From NCBI RefSeq assembly GCF_001668675.1, contig NZ_LZKQ01000210.1:62001-126000 (forward strand): 64,000 nucleotides of DNA, given 5' to 3'. Source of the stretch: Mycobacterium asiaticum. Its GTDB lineage: Bacteria > Actinomycetota > Actinomycetes > Mycobacteriales > Mycobacteriaceae. A program made the position numbers and the translations under genes. The notes beneath the pieces were generated by a model. That model did no database searches and was not told the DNA's origin. It saw only the letters and a program-made list of their open reading frames with translations. Position 1 is the first letter of the stretch. Every line of letters begins with the position of its first letter. Shown piece after piece: positions 7,922 through 16,315 of this stretch.

Positions 7922-8841
7922 GCGGCGAAATCGTCGACGACCGCAAGGTCGTACACCCCGGCATCGGTGCCCAAGCCACCGGCGACATGGGCCGCCACCG
8001 CACAGCCCAACCGCGCTGACTCGGCGAAGTCACGACCGAAAGCGCGGCCGAGGATGAATCCCGCGGAGAACGCGTCGCCGCATCCGGTGGTGTCGACGAC
8101 GTCCACCGCATAGGCAGGCACCGCAACGGCCTCATCCGCGGTGACCACCAGGGCGCCCTCCCGCCCTCTGGTGACCGCGACACAACCCACGCCGGCGGAC
8201 AGCAGCTTCCGCGCGCCCGTCTCCAGGTCCGCCGCACCGGTGAAGCCAAGGACCTGCTCGTCGTTGGGCAACAGGTAGTCGGTGTACGGAAAGGCCTCGG
8301 CGATCCAGGCCAGCAAGCCGGGATCCCCGGCGGCGAGAATGTCGATCGAGGTGCTGCAGCCGTTGCCCTTGGCGTGCCGCAGCAGTGTTGCGGCAGCGGT
8401 TCCGCCGAGGAACTCAGGACCTCCCAGATGCACATGGGTAACGTCGGCGAGCTCGTCGAGGTCGACCGCATCAAGGCTGAAGGCGGCGTTGGCTCCCACG
8501 CAGTGCCATGCGGGCCGATCCCCGTTGGGCCGCACCGGAATCACCGACGCGGATGTCTGGCTCCCCTGGATCCGCACCAAACCGCCGACATCCACACCAC
8601 TGGACCCGAGCAACGACAACAGGACGTCGCCGAGCGGGTCGGCGCCGATGGCTCCATAGGAGCGGACGCGGGCTCCGAGGCGGCTCAGCACGACGGCGGT
8701 GCCACCCGCGGTGCCGGCCGCGGACACCTTGATCGTCTCCACCAGTTGACCGTCGGATCCCTGCGGAATCGAGGCGACCCCGACGATGTGCGTGTCGAGG
8801 ACATGGACGCCGACGACGGCGATGTCGGGCTGAGTCACCAT
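7900..8841 (-). CDS. PfkB-family carbohydrate / nucleoside kinase
   Basis: This 313-residue ribokinase-type kinase has an N-terminal Gly-rich region (SAAGTAGGTAVVLSRLGA) and the C-terminal PfkB signature DTTGCGDAFSAGF, with the catalytic Asp in GCGDAF. It phosphorylates a sugar or nucleoside hydroxyl using ATP; the substrate cannot be told from sequence. ATG at 8841 (MVTQPDIAVVG) is chosen because the following strand is the normal family start; the open frame continues upstream to 8952 but without family features. It diverges from the SDR at 8927 across 85 bp. Confidence 0.85.
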   Translation of the reverse strand: MVTQPDIAVVGVHVLDTHIVGVASIPQGSDGQLVETIKVSAAGTAGGTAVVLSRLGARVRSYGAIGADPLGDVLLSLLGSSGVDVGGLVRIQGSQTSASVIPVRPNGDRPAWHCVGANAAFSLDAVDLDELADVTHVHLGGPEFLGGTAAATLLRHAKGNGCSTSIDILAAGDPGLLAWIAEAFPYTDYLLPNDEQVLGFTGAADLETGARKLLSAGVGCVAVTRGREGALVVTADEAVAVPAYAVDVVDTTGCGDAFSAGFILGRAFGRDFAESARLGCAVAAHVAGGLGTDAGVYDLAVVDDFAAQNQGPG

Positions 8842-8926
8842 GTGGTTCCATTCACTCAGAGCGGCGGAATTCACCGCAGCCAAATGGTCGTTGACGAGTG
8901 CACCACAGTCAGAAGGGGTTCTGCCA

Positions 8927-9634
8927 ATGAGTGAACGCGTCGCCATCATCACCGGCGCCTCGCAGGGGATCGGTGACGCACTCGTCGCCGGCTACCGCGA
9001 CCGCGGCTACGCCGTGGTGGCCAACTCGCGCCGCATCAACGAGAGCAGCGATCCCTTGGTGCTCGCCGTACCGGGCGACGTCGCGCAGCCGGGGGTCGGT
9101 GATCGCATCGTCGCGGCGGCGCTGGAGCGTTTCGGCCGGGTCGACACCGTGGTCAACAACGCCGGGATCTTCGTCCCCAAGCCGTTCACGGAGTACACCG
9201 ACGCAGACTACGACGCGGTCACCGGCGTGAATCTACGTGGCTTCTTTGAAGTTTCGCGTGCCGCCATCGCCGCCATGCTGTCCCGCGACGGCGGCGGGCA
9301 CGTCGTCAACATCTCCACCAGCCTCGTCGACCACCCGAACTCCCAGGTGCCATCGGCGTTGGCGTCGTTGACCAAGGGTGGACTCAACGCCGCGACCACA
9401 GCGCTCGCGGTCGAATACGCGGACCGCGGCATCCGCGTTAACGCGGTGGCGCTGGGCAACATCCGCACACCGATGCATGACCCGTCGACGCACGACTTCT
9501 TAGCTCGGATGCATCCGCTCGGACGACTCGGTGAAATCGGTGAAGTCGTCGACGCGGTGCTCTACTTGGAGGGCAACTCGTTCGTCACCGGCGAGATCCT
9601 GCACGTGGACGGAGGCCAAAGTGCCGGACACTGA
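8927..9634 (+). CDS. SDR-family protein lacking the catalytic tyrosine
   Basis: This 235-residue short-chain dehydrogenase fold has the cofactor motif TGASQGIG (about 9-16), NNAG, and the Ser of the NISTS strand. At the active site the usual YxxxK reads ALASLTK: Lys is present but Ala (codon GCG) occupies the Tyr position. It may be a non-oxidoreductase SDR, a binding protein, or use another acid/base; several SDR subfamilies with this kind of ALASLTKGG sequence exist. ATG at 8927 follows an AGAAGGGG site by about 8 bp. The downstream SnoaL-like gene overlaps it by 14 bp, so the two are coupled. Confidence 0.85.
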   Translation: MSERVAIITGASQGIGDALVAGYRDRGYAVVANSRRINESSDPLVLAVPGDVAQPGVGDRIVAAALERFGRVDTVVNNAGIFVPKPFTEYTDADYDAVTGVNLRGFFEVSRAAIAAMLSRDGGGHVVNISTSLVDHPNSQVPSALASLTKGGLNAATTALAVEYADRGIRVNAVALGNIRTPMHDPSTHDFLARMHPLGRLGEIGEVVDAVLYLEGNSFVTGEILHVDGGQSAGH

Positions 9635-9992
9635 CGCAGCACAGGTAGTCCGTGCGGTGATGAACCGCTGGAAGACGAACATCGACGTGCACGAACCGCA
9701 GCGGGTCGCCGAGCTGTTCACCGACAATGCCATCTTTCAGGGTCTGCGGCCGTACAGCGTTGGGCCGCAAGGCGTTGCCGCGTACTACGACTCGCAACCG
9801 CTCGGCATGACGGTGTCCTATGACATCCTGGAAACCCGTCCGCTTGCCGGTGCCGTGCTCGCATACCTGCACGCCGACTTCTCCTTCCCCGACCGGCCGA
9901 CCATCAGCGTCCGCATCGGCGTATTGATCACCGAGGGCGAGGGCGAGGGCGAGGGAAAGATCGCGTACTACCAGGCTTCGCGAATCGAGTAA
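9621..9992 (+). CDS. SnoaL/NTF2-like protein
   Basis: This is a 123-residue small alpha+beta cone-type protein. The N-terminal helix pattern (VVRAVMNRWKTNIDVHEPQRVAELFTDNA, in part) with the following AIFQGL strand is typical of the SgcJ/SnoaL NTF2-like superfamily, whose members are small isomerases, cyclases or binding proteins. GTG at 9621 sits inside the end of the SDR gene behind a GGAGG site at 9611-9615. Codons near the C-terminus include a (GAGGGC)3GAGGGA tract at 9934-9957 encoding alternating Glu-Gly. Function unknown; probably works with the overlapping SDR. Confidence 0.7.
   Translation: MPDTDAAQVVRAVMNRWKTNIDVHEPQRVAELFTDNAIFQGLRPYSVGPQGVAAYYDSQPLGMTVSYDILETRPLAGAVLAYLHADFSFPDRPTISVRIGVLITEGEGEGEGKIAYYQASRIE
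9934..9957 (+). repeat. hexanucleotide tract in the SnoaL-like gene
   Basis: Four tandem GAGGGM units (three GAGGGC, one GAGGGA) encode Glu-Gly repeats within the coding sequence. Gain or loss of a unit keeps the frame and would alter only loop length. Confidence 0.7.
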
Positions 9993-9995
9993 CCA

Positions 9996-10292
9996 CTACT
10001 CGGACAGCGACGGGTCGCCGTCCAGTACGAAGCCTTGCTTTTGCTGCAGCCGCTTGGCCACCGCCAGCGCGACACGCACATCCGACGGCGGTTTGTCGTT
10101 GTCGAGTGTTCCCTTGGTAATTCCCAGCGCGATCATGATGTCGGCGTAGGTGATGAACAAACCCATCCAAAATGCCCACCGCATCTGCGGATCCGGCTGC
10201 GACGCAAAGAACAGGATCAGGAAGATCGGCCCGACGATGCCGAAGATGAATATGGTGAGTTGAATTCCGAGGTACCGCTTGAACGTTGACAC
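9996..10292 (-). CDS. small two-TM membrane protein
   Basis: This 98-residue protein has a hydrophobic helix at about 10-29 (LTIFIFGIVGPIFLILFF), a second at about 38-57 around WAFWMGLFITYADIMIALGI, and a basic/acidic cytoplasmic tail. No catalytic motif is visible. It follows the PolD-type gene by 9 bp on the same strand, so it is likely cotranscribed with it, and its stop faces the SnoaL-like gene 3 bp away. I do not recognise the family; the function is unknown. Confidence 0.65.
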   Translation of the reverse strand: MSTFKRYLGIQLTIFIFGIVGPIFLILFFASQPDPQMRWAFWMGLFITYADIMIALGITKGTLDNDKPPSDVRVALAVAKRLQQKQGFVLDGDPSLSE

Positions 10293-10301
10293 CTCTGCTC
10301 C

Positions 10302-11261
10302 TCAGTTCTCGTTCGCCCGTCGCGCCCGGGCACGTCGCTTTCCCTCATGCATCGCGGCCACCCGAGCGACCGGAATCGCGCGGCCTTGCTCAATCAGATC
10401 ATGCGGCAGGCGTTGCGGCCCAGGCATCGAGTCGACCCAGGGGTCGCGGCCGCCGAGAGCGTCGATTGCCGAGTGGACGGTGAAGTCGGCGGGGTTCACC
10501 CGGTCCAGGTCGGACCAGTCCAACGGGAATGACACCGGAGTGCCGGGGCGCAATCGCGGGCTGTAGGCGGCGGCCACCGTGGCACCCCCGGCCCGTGTCG
10601 CGTCGACGAACACCTTCCCCGCGCGGTCCTCCACGACGAATGCCGTTGTCGCCAACGCAGGGTCGAGCGCTTCGGCGCGGGCGGCGAGGGCCCGGGTCGC
10701 CGCCGCGACATCATCCACCGGCGCGTGGTCGTCGATCGGTACGAATATGTGAATGCCCTTGGCGCCGCTGGTTTTGACCGCGCCGCCCAAACCGCAGTCC
10801 TGTAGCGCCTGACGCACCAGCTGGGCCACTTTCACGACCGCGGCAAAGCCGCCCTCGGCGGGCGGGTCGAGGTCGAGCACGAGGTGGGTGGGCCGATATA
10901 TGTTGTCGGCAAACCCCAACGCGGGGTGGTATTCGACGGCTCGCTGATTGGCGAGCCACAGCAGCGTCCGGCGGTCGTCGCAGACCGGGTAGTGCACCTC
11001 GCGATGGGACGCCTCCGCCCAGATGACCACCGTTCGCACCCATTCCGGGGTGTACTTGGGTGCGTTCTTCTGCATGAAGGGCGCGCGTCCCCGCAACACC
11101 CGCAGCACGGTCAGCGGACGGTCGGCGAGTGCGGGCAGGATCCTGTCCGCCACCGCATCCAGGTAGTCGATCAGGTCGCGCTTGGTGGCGCCGGCCTCGG
11201 CACTCAGCGGCTGGTCCAGATTGGTCAGCTCGACTCCCGCCCGCTGCTCACCGGCGCCCAT
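10302..11261 (-). CDS. LigD-type primase-polymerase (PolD-like)
   Basis: This 319-residue stand-alone polymerase domain is of the archaeo-eukaryotic primase family found in LigD. The two metal-binding Asp are in LVLDLDPP (about 126-133), followed by the SGAKGIHI loop and a third acidic residue in VFVDATRA. It lacks ligase and nuclease domains, so it corresponds to the stand-alone mycobacterial PolD1/PolD2 proteins (Rv3730c/Rv0269c type), which add ribo- or deoxynucleotides at gaps and ends in repair. ATG at 11261 gives the normal N-terminus. It is followed by a small membrane protein gene, an association I cannot explain. Confidence 0.88.
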   Translation of the reverse strand: MGAGEQRAGVELTNLDQPLSAEAGATKRDLIDYLDAVADRILPALADRPLTVLRVLRGRAPFMQKNAPKYTPEWVRTVVIWAEASHREVHYPVCDDRRTLLWLANQRAVEYHPALGFADNIYRPTHLVLDLDPPAEGGFAAVVKVAQLVRQALQDCGLGGAVKTSGAKGIHIFVPIDDHAPVDDVAAATRALAARAEALDPALATTAFVVEDRAGKVFVDATRAGGATVAAAYSPRLRPGTPVSFPLDWSDLDRVNPADFTVHSAIDALGGRDPWVDSMPGPQRLPHDLIEQGRAIPVARVAAMHEGKRRARARRANEN

Positions 11262-11358
11262 ATGTAAAGCCTATGCGCACCAGATTGACAGCTTCGAACC
11301 GTGCCGCAACGACTACCGTGTTATTTACATGCAGTCAGTTCGAAGGCGGGTGTACACC

Positions 11359-11574
11359 GTGAAGTTGTTGATGGCAGCAGTGATGGCTGCGGCCGCGCTG
11401 ACCCTCGCCAGTCCGCCACCCGCACACGCCGATCCGACACCCCCGGCCCCCGGTTGCTCCGAGGTCAGTTGTCACCAGCCGCCCCGCGCGCTACCCGCTC
11501 CGACGCGCGGAGTCCTGGGATGTGTTCGGGGTGCCTGCGTCCCGCGGCCCGAGCCGACCCGAACGCGGCACTAG
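11359..11574 (+). CDS. small secreted Cys-containing peptide
   Basis: The predicted precursor has 71 residues from GTG at 11359; in-frame starts at 11329 (ATG) and 11350 (GTG) would only lengthen the N-terminus. A signal peptide is clear: KLLMAAVMAAAALTLAS followed by a PAHA cleavage site. The mature peptide of about 47 residues is Pro/Arg-rich and holds four Cys in two CX4C pairs (CSEVSC and CVRGAC) about 26 residues apart, suited to two small disulfide loops. No family recognised. It stands alone upstream of the mycofactocin-type SDR. Confidence 0.5.
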   Translation: MKLLMAAVMAAAALTLASPPPAHADPTPPAPGCSEVSCHQPPRALPAPTRGVLGCVRGACVPRPEPTRTRH

Positions 11575-11615
11575 GCTCCCGGTGGACTGACGGTCACCCG
11601 CTAACGTTGCGCGCT

Positions 11616-12419
11616 ATGGGTGTCTTGGATGGACGGGTTGCATTAATCACCGGAGGGGCTCGCGGACAGGGCCGGGCGCATGCATTGGCGCTGGCGGCCG
11701 AAGGCGCCGACATCGTCGCCGCCGACGCACCGGCACCGATGGCGGGCCTGACCTATCCCCTCGGCACCGAGGATGACCTGCGCGAGACGGCCAAGCTCGT
11801 CGAAGAGCTGGGGCGGCGGTGCCTGCCGGTGGCCGTCGACGTGCGTGACCCGGCCCAGGTCAACGCGATCGTCGAGCAGACCGTCAACGACATGGGCAGC
11901 CTCGACATCGTGGTAGCCAACGCCGGCGTGGTCAGCACCGGGCCGCTGGATCAGGTCACCGATGAGATCTGGCGGCAGTTGGTCGACACCAACCTGACCG
12001 GCGTGTTCCATACGCTAAGGGCTGCCATCCCCGTGATGCGGCGACAGCGGTTCGGCCGGGTCGTGGTGACCTCGTCCATGGGCGGTCGGATGGGCATCCC
12101 TGAGCTCGCGGCTTACAACGCCACCAAGTGGGGCGTGATCGGACTGGCCAAGTCGGTCGCCCTTGAGGTCGCCAAAGAGGGAGTCACCGTCAACGTCGTT
12201 TGCCCCACCACGACGCAGACACCGATGGTGCAGCCCGCCGGCGGCGACGACATCCCCGACGATCTGGTGCGCCGGATGATGAAGGCCAATCCGATTCCGC
12301 AACCGTGGCTGCAACCCGAGGACGTCAGCCGCGGCGTGGTCTACCTGGTCACCGACCCGGGGGTGGTGACCGGCTGCGTGTTGGAGATTGGTCTGGGCGG
12401 TAGCGCGCGGATCAACTGA
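11616..12419 (+). CDS. mycofactocin-type SDR oxidoreductase
   Basis: This 267-residue SDR has the cofactor motif TGGARGQGRAHA (about 12-23), VANAG, a catalytic Ser in TSSMGG and the YNATK active site. Between strands 2 and 3 it carries the extra segment around APMAGLTYPLGTEDDLRETA that marks the mycofactocin-coupled SDR subfamily, in which NAD is bound without free exchange and electrons pass to the peptide-derived cofactor mycofactocin. Such enzymes oxidise secondary alcohols. ATG at 11616 is the family start. The acyl-CoA synthetase 33 bp downstream is probably in the same transcript. Confidence 0.85.
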   Translation: MGVLDGRVALITGGARGQGRAHALALAAEGADIVAADAPAPMAGLTYPLGTEDDLRETAKLVEELGRRCLPVAVDVRDPAQVNAIVEQTVNDMGSLDIVVANAGVVSTGPLDQVTDEIWRQLVDTNLTGVFHTLRAAIPVMRRQRFGRVVVTSSMGGRMGIPELAAYNATKWGVIGLAKSVALEVAKEGVTVNVVCPTTTQTPMVQPAGGDDIPDDLVRRMMKANPIPQPWLQPEDVSRGVVYLVTDPGVVTGCVLEIGLGGSARIN

Positions 12420-12452
12420 TCCCTATTCGATCGACAATGGAAGGCTCACGGC

Positions 12453-14021
12453 ATGCCGGATCTAGCAAACCCACGGTTCCTCGACGAGCGCCTCGCCCAT
12501 TGGGCCGCGACCAAACCCGACGAGGAAGCCATCGACTACCTGGACCGGAACTGGACCTGGGCGCAGTGGAATGACCGGGTGCGCCGGTTGGCCGGCGCTC
12601 TGACCGAACTCGGCGTGCGGCGCGGGGATGTGGTGGCGTTCTTGGACAAGAACCATCCTGCCTGCGTCGAGCTGACTTTCGCCGCCGCGTCGCTGGGCGC
12701 GGCGAACGCGATCATCAATTTCAGGTTGGCGGCGGACGAACTCGACTATGTGCTCAACGATTCGGGCGCCAAGGTGTTGATCGTCGGATCCGAGCTGAAG
12801 CCGAACGTGGAAAAGGTGCGCGGGGCACTGACCAACGTCGAGCACATCTTTGAGGTCACCCCCGACGGCGCCGACGGCGACGAGTACGAGGCGCTGTTGG
12901 CCGGTGCGACACCGGTCGACCGTTCCGCGGATGTCGAACCGGACGACGTGTGCATCATCATGTACTCGTCGGGTACTACGGGGCGCCCGAAGGGCGTCGA
13001 GTTGACCCAGGCGAACATGATCGCGCATACCCTCAACGCACACGAGGGTTTCGATTTCGATCCCGGTGACAAGAGCATGGTGTCCATGCCGCTGTTCCAC
13101 GTGGGCGGTTCGTCGTACGTGCAGTTCGGCATTCACGACGGGGTGCCGAGCGTGATGACCCGCGACGTCGACGGCATGACCCTGGCCGGGGCGATTCTCA
13201 AGGGCGCCAACCGGACCTTCCTGGTTCCCGCGGTGCTGGCCAAGGTGCTCGAGTCCGGCGAGGACGCCGTGAAACTGTTCGGCGCGCTGAAGACGTATTC
13301 GTACGGGGCGTCGCCGATGCCCCTGCCGCTGCTGCGTGCGGCGCTGAAAGCCTGGCCGAACACCGACTTCATCCAGGCCTACGGTCTGACCGAATTGTGC
13401 GGTGTGATCAGCCACCTGCTCCCGGAGGCGCACCGGGCGCAGGACCACCCGGAGCGGTTGAGCAGTGCGGGGACGCTGGTGCCCAACGCCGAGGTGCGGG
13501 TCGTCGACCCCTACACCCTGCAAGACGTGCCGACCGGCGAGCAGGGCGAATTGTGGTTCCGTTCACCGCAATTGATGAAGGGCTACCACAACAAGCCGGA
13601 GGCAACGGCCGAAGCCATCACCGAGGACGGCTGGTTCCGCACCGGCGATATCGGTCGCGTCGACGAGGACGGCTATATCTTCGTGGAGGACCGGCTCAAG
13701 GACATGATCATTTCGGGCGGGGAGAACATCTACTCGATCGAGGTGGAGCGTGTCCTGGCCGAACACCCAGCGGTGACAGAGGTCGCCGTCATCGGGGTGC
13801 CGGACGAGAAATGGGGTGAGGTGGTCAAAGCCGTTGTCGCCCTTGAGGGTGAGGTCACCGAGCAGGAGCTGATCGCGTTCACCCGGGAACGGCTGGCCGC
13901 CTACAAGTGTCCCAAGACCATCGACATCGCCGACGCGCTACCCCGCAACCCGACGGGCAAGATCCTGAAAAAGGATCTGCGCAAGCCGTATTGGGACGGC
14001 CGCGACCGCGCGACCGTGTGA
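12453..14021 (+). CDS. acyl-CoA synthetase (FadD family)
   Basis: This 522-residue ANL-superfamily adenylate-forming enzyme has the P-loop YSSGTTGRPKG (about 171-181), the YGLTE motif (about 310), the TGD motif, the hinge DRLKDMI with the following GGENIYS loop (about 417-430), and the C-terminal catalytic Lys in PTGKILKKDL. It activates a carboxylic acid to its AMP ester and then the CoA thioester. It follows the mycofactocin-type SDR, so it could activate an acid that arises from alcohol oxidation. The number within the fadD series is not assigned. Confidence 0.9.
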   Translation: MPDLANPRFLDERLAHWAATKPDEEAIDYLDRNWTWAQWNDRVRRLAGALTELGVRRGDVVAFLDKNHPACVELTFAAASLGAANAIINFRLAADELDYVLNDSGAKVLIVGSELKPNVEKVRGALTNVEHIFEVTPDGADGDEYEALLAGATPVDRSADVEPDDVCIIMYSSGTTGRPKGVELTQANMIAHTLNAHEGFDFDPGDKSMVSMPLFHVGGSSYVQFGIHDGVPSVMTRDVDGMTLAGAILKGANRTFLVPAVLAKVLESGEDAVKLFGALKTYSYGASPMPLPLLRAALKAWPNTDFIQAYGLTELCGVISHLLPEAHRAQDHPERLSSAGTLVPNAEVRVVDPYTLQDVPTGEQGELWFRSPQLMKGYHNKPEATAEAITEDGWFRTGDIGRVDEDGYIFVEDRLKDMIISGGENIYSIEVERVLAEHPAVTEVAVIGVPDEKWGEVVKAVVALEGEVTEQELIAFTRERLAAYKCPKTIDIADALPRNPTGKILKKDLRKPYWDGRDRATV

Positions 14022-14074
14022 CGCCCACCGAAGCACGCGTGGAGTGATCCGATGCGGACCGCTCGCGGACCCGA

Positions 14075-14683
14075 TCAACCTGCGGGCAGCGTGACAACCA
14101 GACCCGCGTCCCATGCGCGATCCAACAGGCCGGCCACGTCGATGTGCATGGCTGCTTCAAACTCGGGAGTTGCCACTAGATCTCGTACGTAACACAGGAC
14201 CTGCTCGGCGACAATTTGGTCTACCCCGCCGACCCAGCCGATGAGGCGAGCACCGAAGCCGACTGGATCGACGGTTGTGCGGACATAATGTTTCTGCACT
14301 TCTTCGAGCTCAACGGTCACCGTGCACGGGGGGTCGAGCCGCAACCGAAATCGCGTCTGCACCTCAACCTGGCCGCGGTAGCGGACGAGTCGCCCCGCTA
14401 TCCGTACCTCCACCCGGAGCTCGATTGGGACGATGACGATTTGGCGCCAGTAGTCGTGATCACAGGTGGCGACGCGGACCCGCCCGCGCCTACCTCGCGC
14501 CGTCGCCGACGCGATCCCGCCTGGCCCGACTTCGAGCGGGCCGATCGTGAGGTGATCACCTACTAGGCGAGCCACCACCTGGCCAACCCTGTCGGGCGGC
14601 GCCGCCGCGAGCAGCACGAGAGCGGTGAACTGTTCGGGGGTTAACTCACCCACCGACGTCCGCTCCGTCACCTCGCTGTTCAC
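14075..14683 (-). CDS. conserved-looking protein of unknown function
   Basis: This 202-residue protein is read from GTG at 14683, where the motif-rich part begins (SEVTERTSVGELTPEQF); the frame is open further upstream but that part looks non-coding. The N-terminal third is helical, then a long beta-rich stretch (repeated short strands around RVRVATCDHDYW and RLVRYRGQVEVQTRF) followed by a C-terminal amphipathic helix, somewhat like lipid-binding barrels. A competing 116-codon frame on the plus strand is judged to be a shadow. It converges on the acyl-CoA synthetase, 53 bp from its stop. Function unknown. Confidence 0.6.
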   Translation of the reverse strand: MNSEVTERTSVGELTPEQFTALVLLAAAPPDRVGQVVARLVGDHLTIGPLEVGPGGIASATARGRRGRVRVATCDHDYWRQIVIVPIELRVEVRIAGRLVRYRGQVEVQTRFRLRLDPPCTVTVELEEVQKHYVRTTVDPVGFGARLIGWVGGVDQIVAEQVLCYVRDLVATPEFEAAMHIDVAGLLDRAWDAGLVVTLPAG

Positions 14684-14928
14684 TCCCGCACGCCTGGCAA
14701 CAATTGGGTGAGTGGCGATGTCGATTCCCTCATTACCGTCGTCGCAGGACGTGTCGACGGCATTCGACACGATGTCACTGGCCGAAGCAGACCGGTCCGC
14801 GTTGTTGCCCTCCACCCCGATTTGTGTTCCCGCATCGCGTCTGGGCAAACAGATCAAGAGTCGACACAGTTCAACGGTCCGCCGCCCCCACCACGGACGT
14901 CCTACGGCGAAACCCCTACGCTGGTGTC

Positions 14929-15132
14929 GTGTTGTTCTTCTTCAGCTACGGCAACAAGGAGAAGTACCTCGGCGTGGGAGAGGTCAGGACCTGTCCGCGC
15001 TGCCACAACACGACGCAGTGGACGCGGATGCAGGAATACAAGCAGATCACGCTGTTCTTCGTTCCGGTCGCGCGGTGGAGTCGCAGACAGTTCGAGGTCT
15101 GCGGCATCTGTGGTACCGCCGTTGCCGCCTGA
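14929..15132 (+). CDS. zinc-ribbon membrane-associated small protein
   Basis: This 67-residue protein starts at GTG 14929 with a hydrophobic LFFFSYG segment. It has a zinc ribbon formed by CPRC (about 23-26) and CGIC (about 59-62), with a hydrophobic ITLFFVPVARW segment between them. It belongs by pattern to the small actinobacterial zinc-ribbon proteins that begin with a run of Phe. The role is unknown. The metal site is inferred from the paired CxxC motifs. Confidence 0.65.
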   Translation: MLFFFSYGNKEKYLGVGEVRTCPRCHNTTQWTRMQEYKQITLFFVPVARWSRRQFEVCGICGTAVAA

Positions 15133-15221
15133 GGGCGCTCGGTGACTACCGGCAAGGTCGCTCGCAAACGGGCAAACAGCTAGGACCCGTGACCGGACGT
15201 AGTCCGCTCGTCCGAAAGCCT

Positions 15222-16313
15222 TCAGCGCACCACGCCGCGTAGCGTCACCAGCCCAAGTTCCTTGTGGGTGAGGAACCCTGGTGATGCATCACAGACGGCC
15301 GGGATGGTGTTGACCGGGCCCATCGCCGTCCAGGTGTATCCGGGATTTCCGTGATCACCGTTTTCATCGGCGGCGCCGCGCAGGATCAATTCGGTGGACA
15401 CGTCGCCCTGCACCACCAGGCGGTAGTGGTAGTAGCCGTCCCAGTCGGGCTTGGGGTCAATGGCGTCGTGCTCGATGAACGAGTACATCTCGTGCAGGGT
15501 GATGAAGGGCCGGCCGTCTACCCAGGCCGTCCACTCGTGCTGCTGGGATGCCACGGTGCCCTTCTTGATGACCCCCTTCAACCCGGGCATATCCATTTCT
15601 TCGGTTCCCTCGTACGGAATGTCGCGCGTGGCCAGCCCGATTTTTGTTTCTGTTGTGAACTTGTCGACGGACTTGCCCACGCCGTCCACCACCATGGACA
15701 GCGACTGCGCGAACAGGGACCACGCTGCCCCGAACAAATTCCCCGCTTCGAATTCCGCGGGCTCCTTCCCGAATCCCATTTCGTCGAGGTACTTGAGCGT
15801 GTCCTTGTTGAAGTTCACCACTTCGTAAATGTGAATGCGGTCGATCCGGCTCGCGATCCGGCACAGCGTCAGCACCAGCAGGTCCGCCGCAAAGCCGGGA
15901 TGAATCCCGCCGCCGTGGAACGATGTGCCGCCCTGCCGGCATGCTTCCTCAATCTTGTCGATGTCCGCGGCGTTGGTTTCGGTTCGGTACCACCAGGCAC
16001 CACCGGAGGCGACGACGTTCTTGCCGCCCCGCAACAGTCGGCAGATCTCGTCGAGGTCGGACCAGAGCGGTGCATAAAACACACAGTCCGCATCCAGTGC
16101 TTCCAGGGCGGCCTTGTCGGTTGTTGCGAGCACACCGAACGGGGCCACCCCGACAAGTTCGCCGGCGTCTTTACCGACCTTCTCGGGGCGACTACAAAGC
16201 ACGCCGACGACCTCGTAGACGGGGTTGTCGGCGAAATGGCGCAACGCGAGCGTTCCGACATTTCCGATGCCCCACTGGATTACGCGATACTTTTTCTCCG
16301 CCGTCTGCGTCAT
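15222..16313 (-). CDS. DapB-N-type NAD(P)H-dependent dehydrogenase (paralogue 1)
   Basis: This 363-residue Rossmann-fold protein has the motif VIQWGIGNVG (about 11-20), followed by an E/C-S-PEKVGKDAGEL loop, as in mycobacterial proteins often labelled dihydrodipicolinate reductase or amine dehydrogenase (2,4-diaminopentanoate dehydrogenase relatives). A conserved GGGIHPGFAADLL segment (about 137-149) lines the presumed substrate site. It is not a lysine-pathway DapB by length. ATG at 16313 follows an AAGGA site, 2 bp after the stop of its paralogue at 16316-17395. Reaction unknown; a ketone/imine reduction or amine oxidation is possible. Confidence 0.8.
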   Translation of the reverse strand: MTQTAEKKYRVIQWGIGNVGTLALRHFADNPVYEVVGVLCSRPEKVGKDAGELVGVAPFGVLATTDKAALEALDADCVFYAPLWSDLDEICRLLRGGKNVVASGGAWWYRTETNAADIDKIEEACRQGGTSFHGGGIHPGFAADLLVLTLCRIASRIDRIHIYEVVNFNKDTLKYLDEMGFGKEPAEFEAGNLFGAAWSLFAQSLSMVVDGVGKSVDKFTTETKIGLATRDIPYEGTEEMDMPGLKGVIKKGTVASQQHEWTAWVDGRPFITLHEMYSFIEHDAIDPKPDWDGYYHYRLVVQGDVSTELILRGAADENGDHGNPGYTWTAMGPVNTIPAVCDASPGFLTHKELGLVTLRGVVR

Positions 16314-16315
16314 CG

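Noticed and set aside
12462..13523. 353-codon minus-strand frame across the acyl-CoA synthetase
   Set aside because: Antisense to conserved ANL motifs, with a His/Arg/Gln-rich product of no known type.
14216..14566. 116-codon plus-strand frame within the unknown 202-aa gene
   Set aside because: The minus-strand product has better secondary-structure pattern and hydrophobic periodicity; the plus product is acidic and unstructured. A low-level doubt remains.
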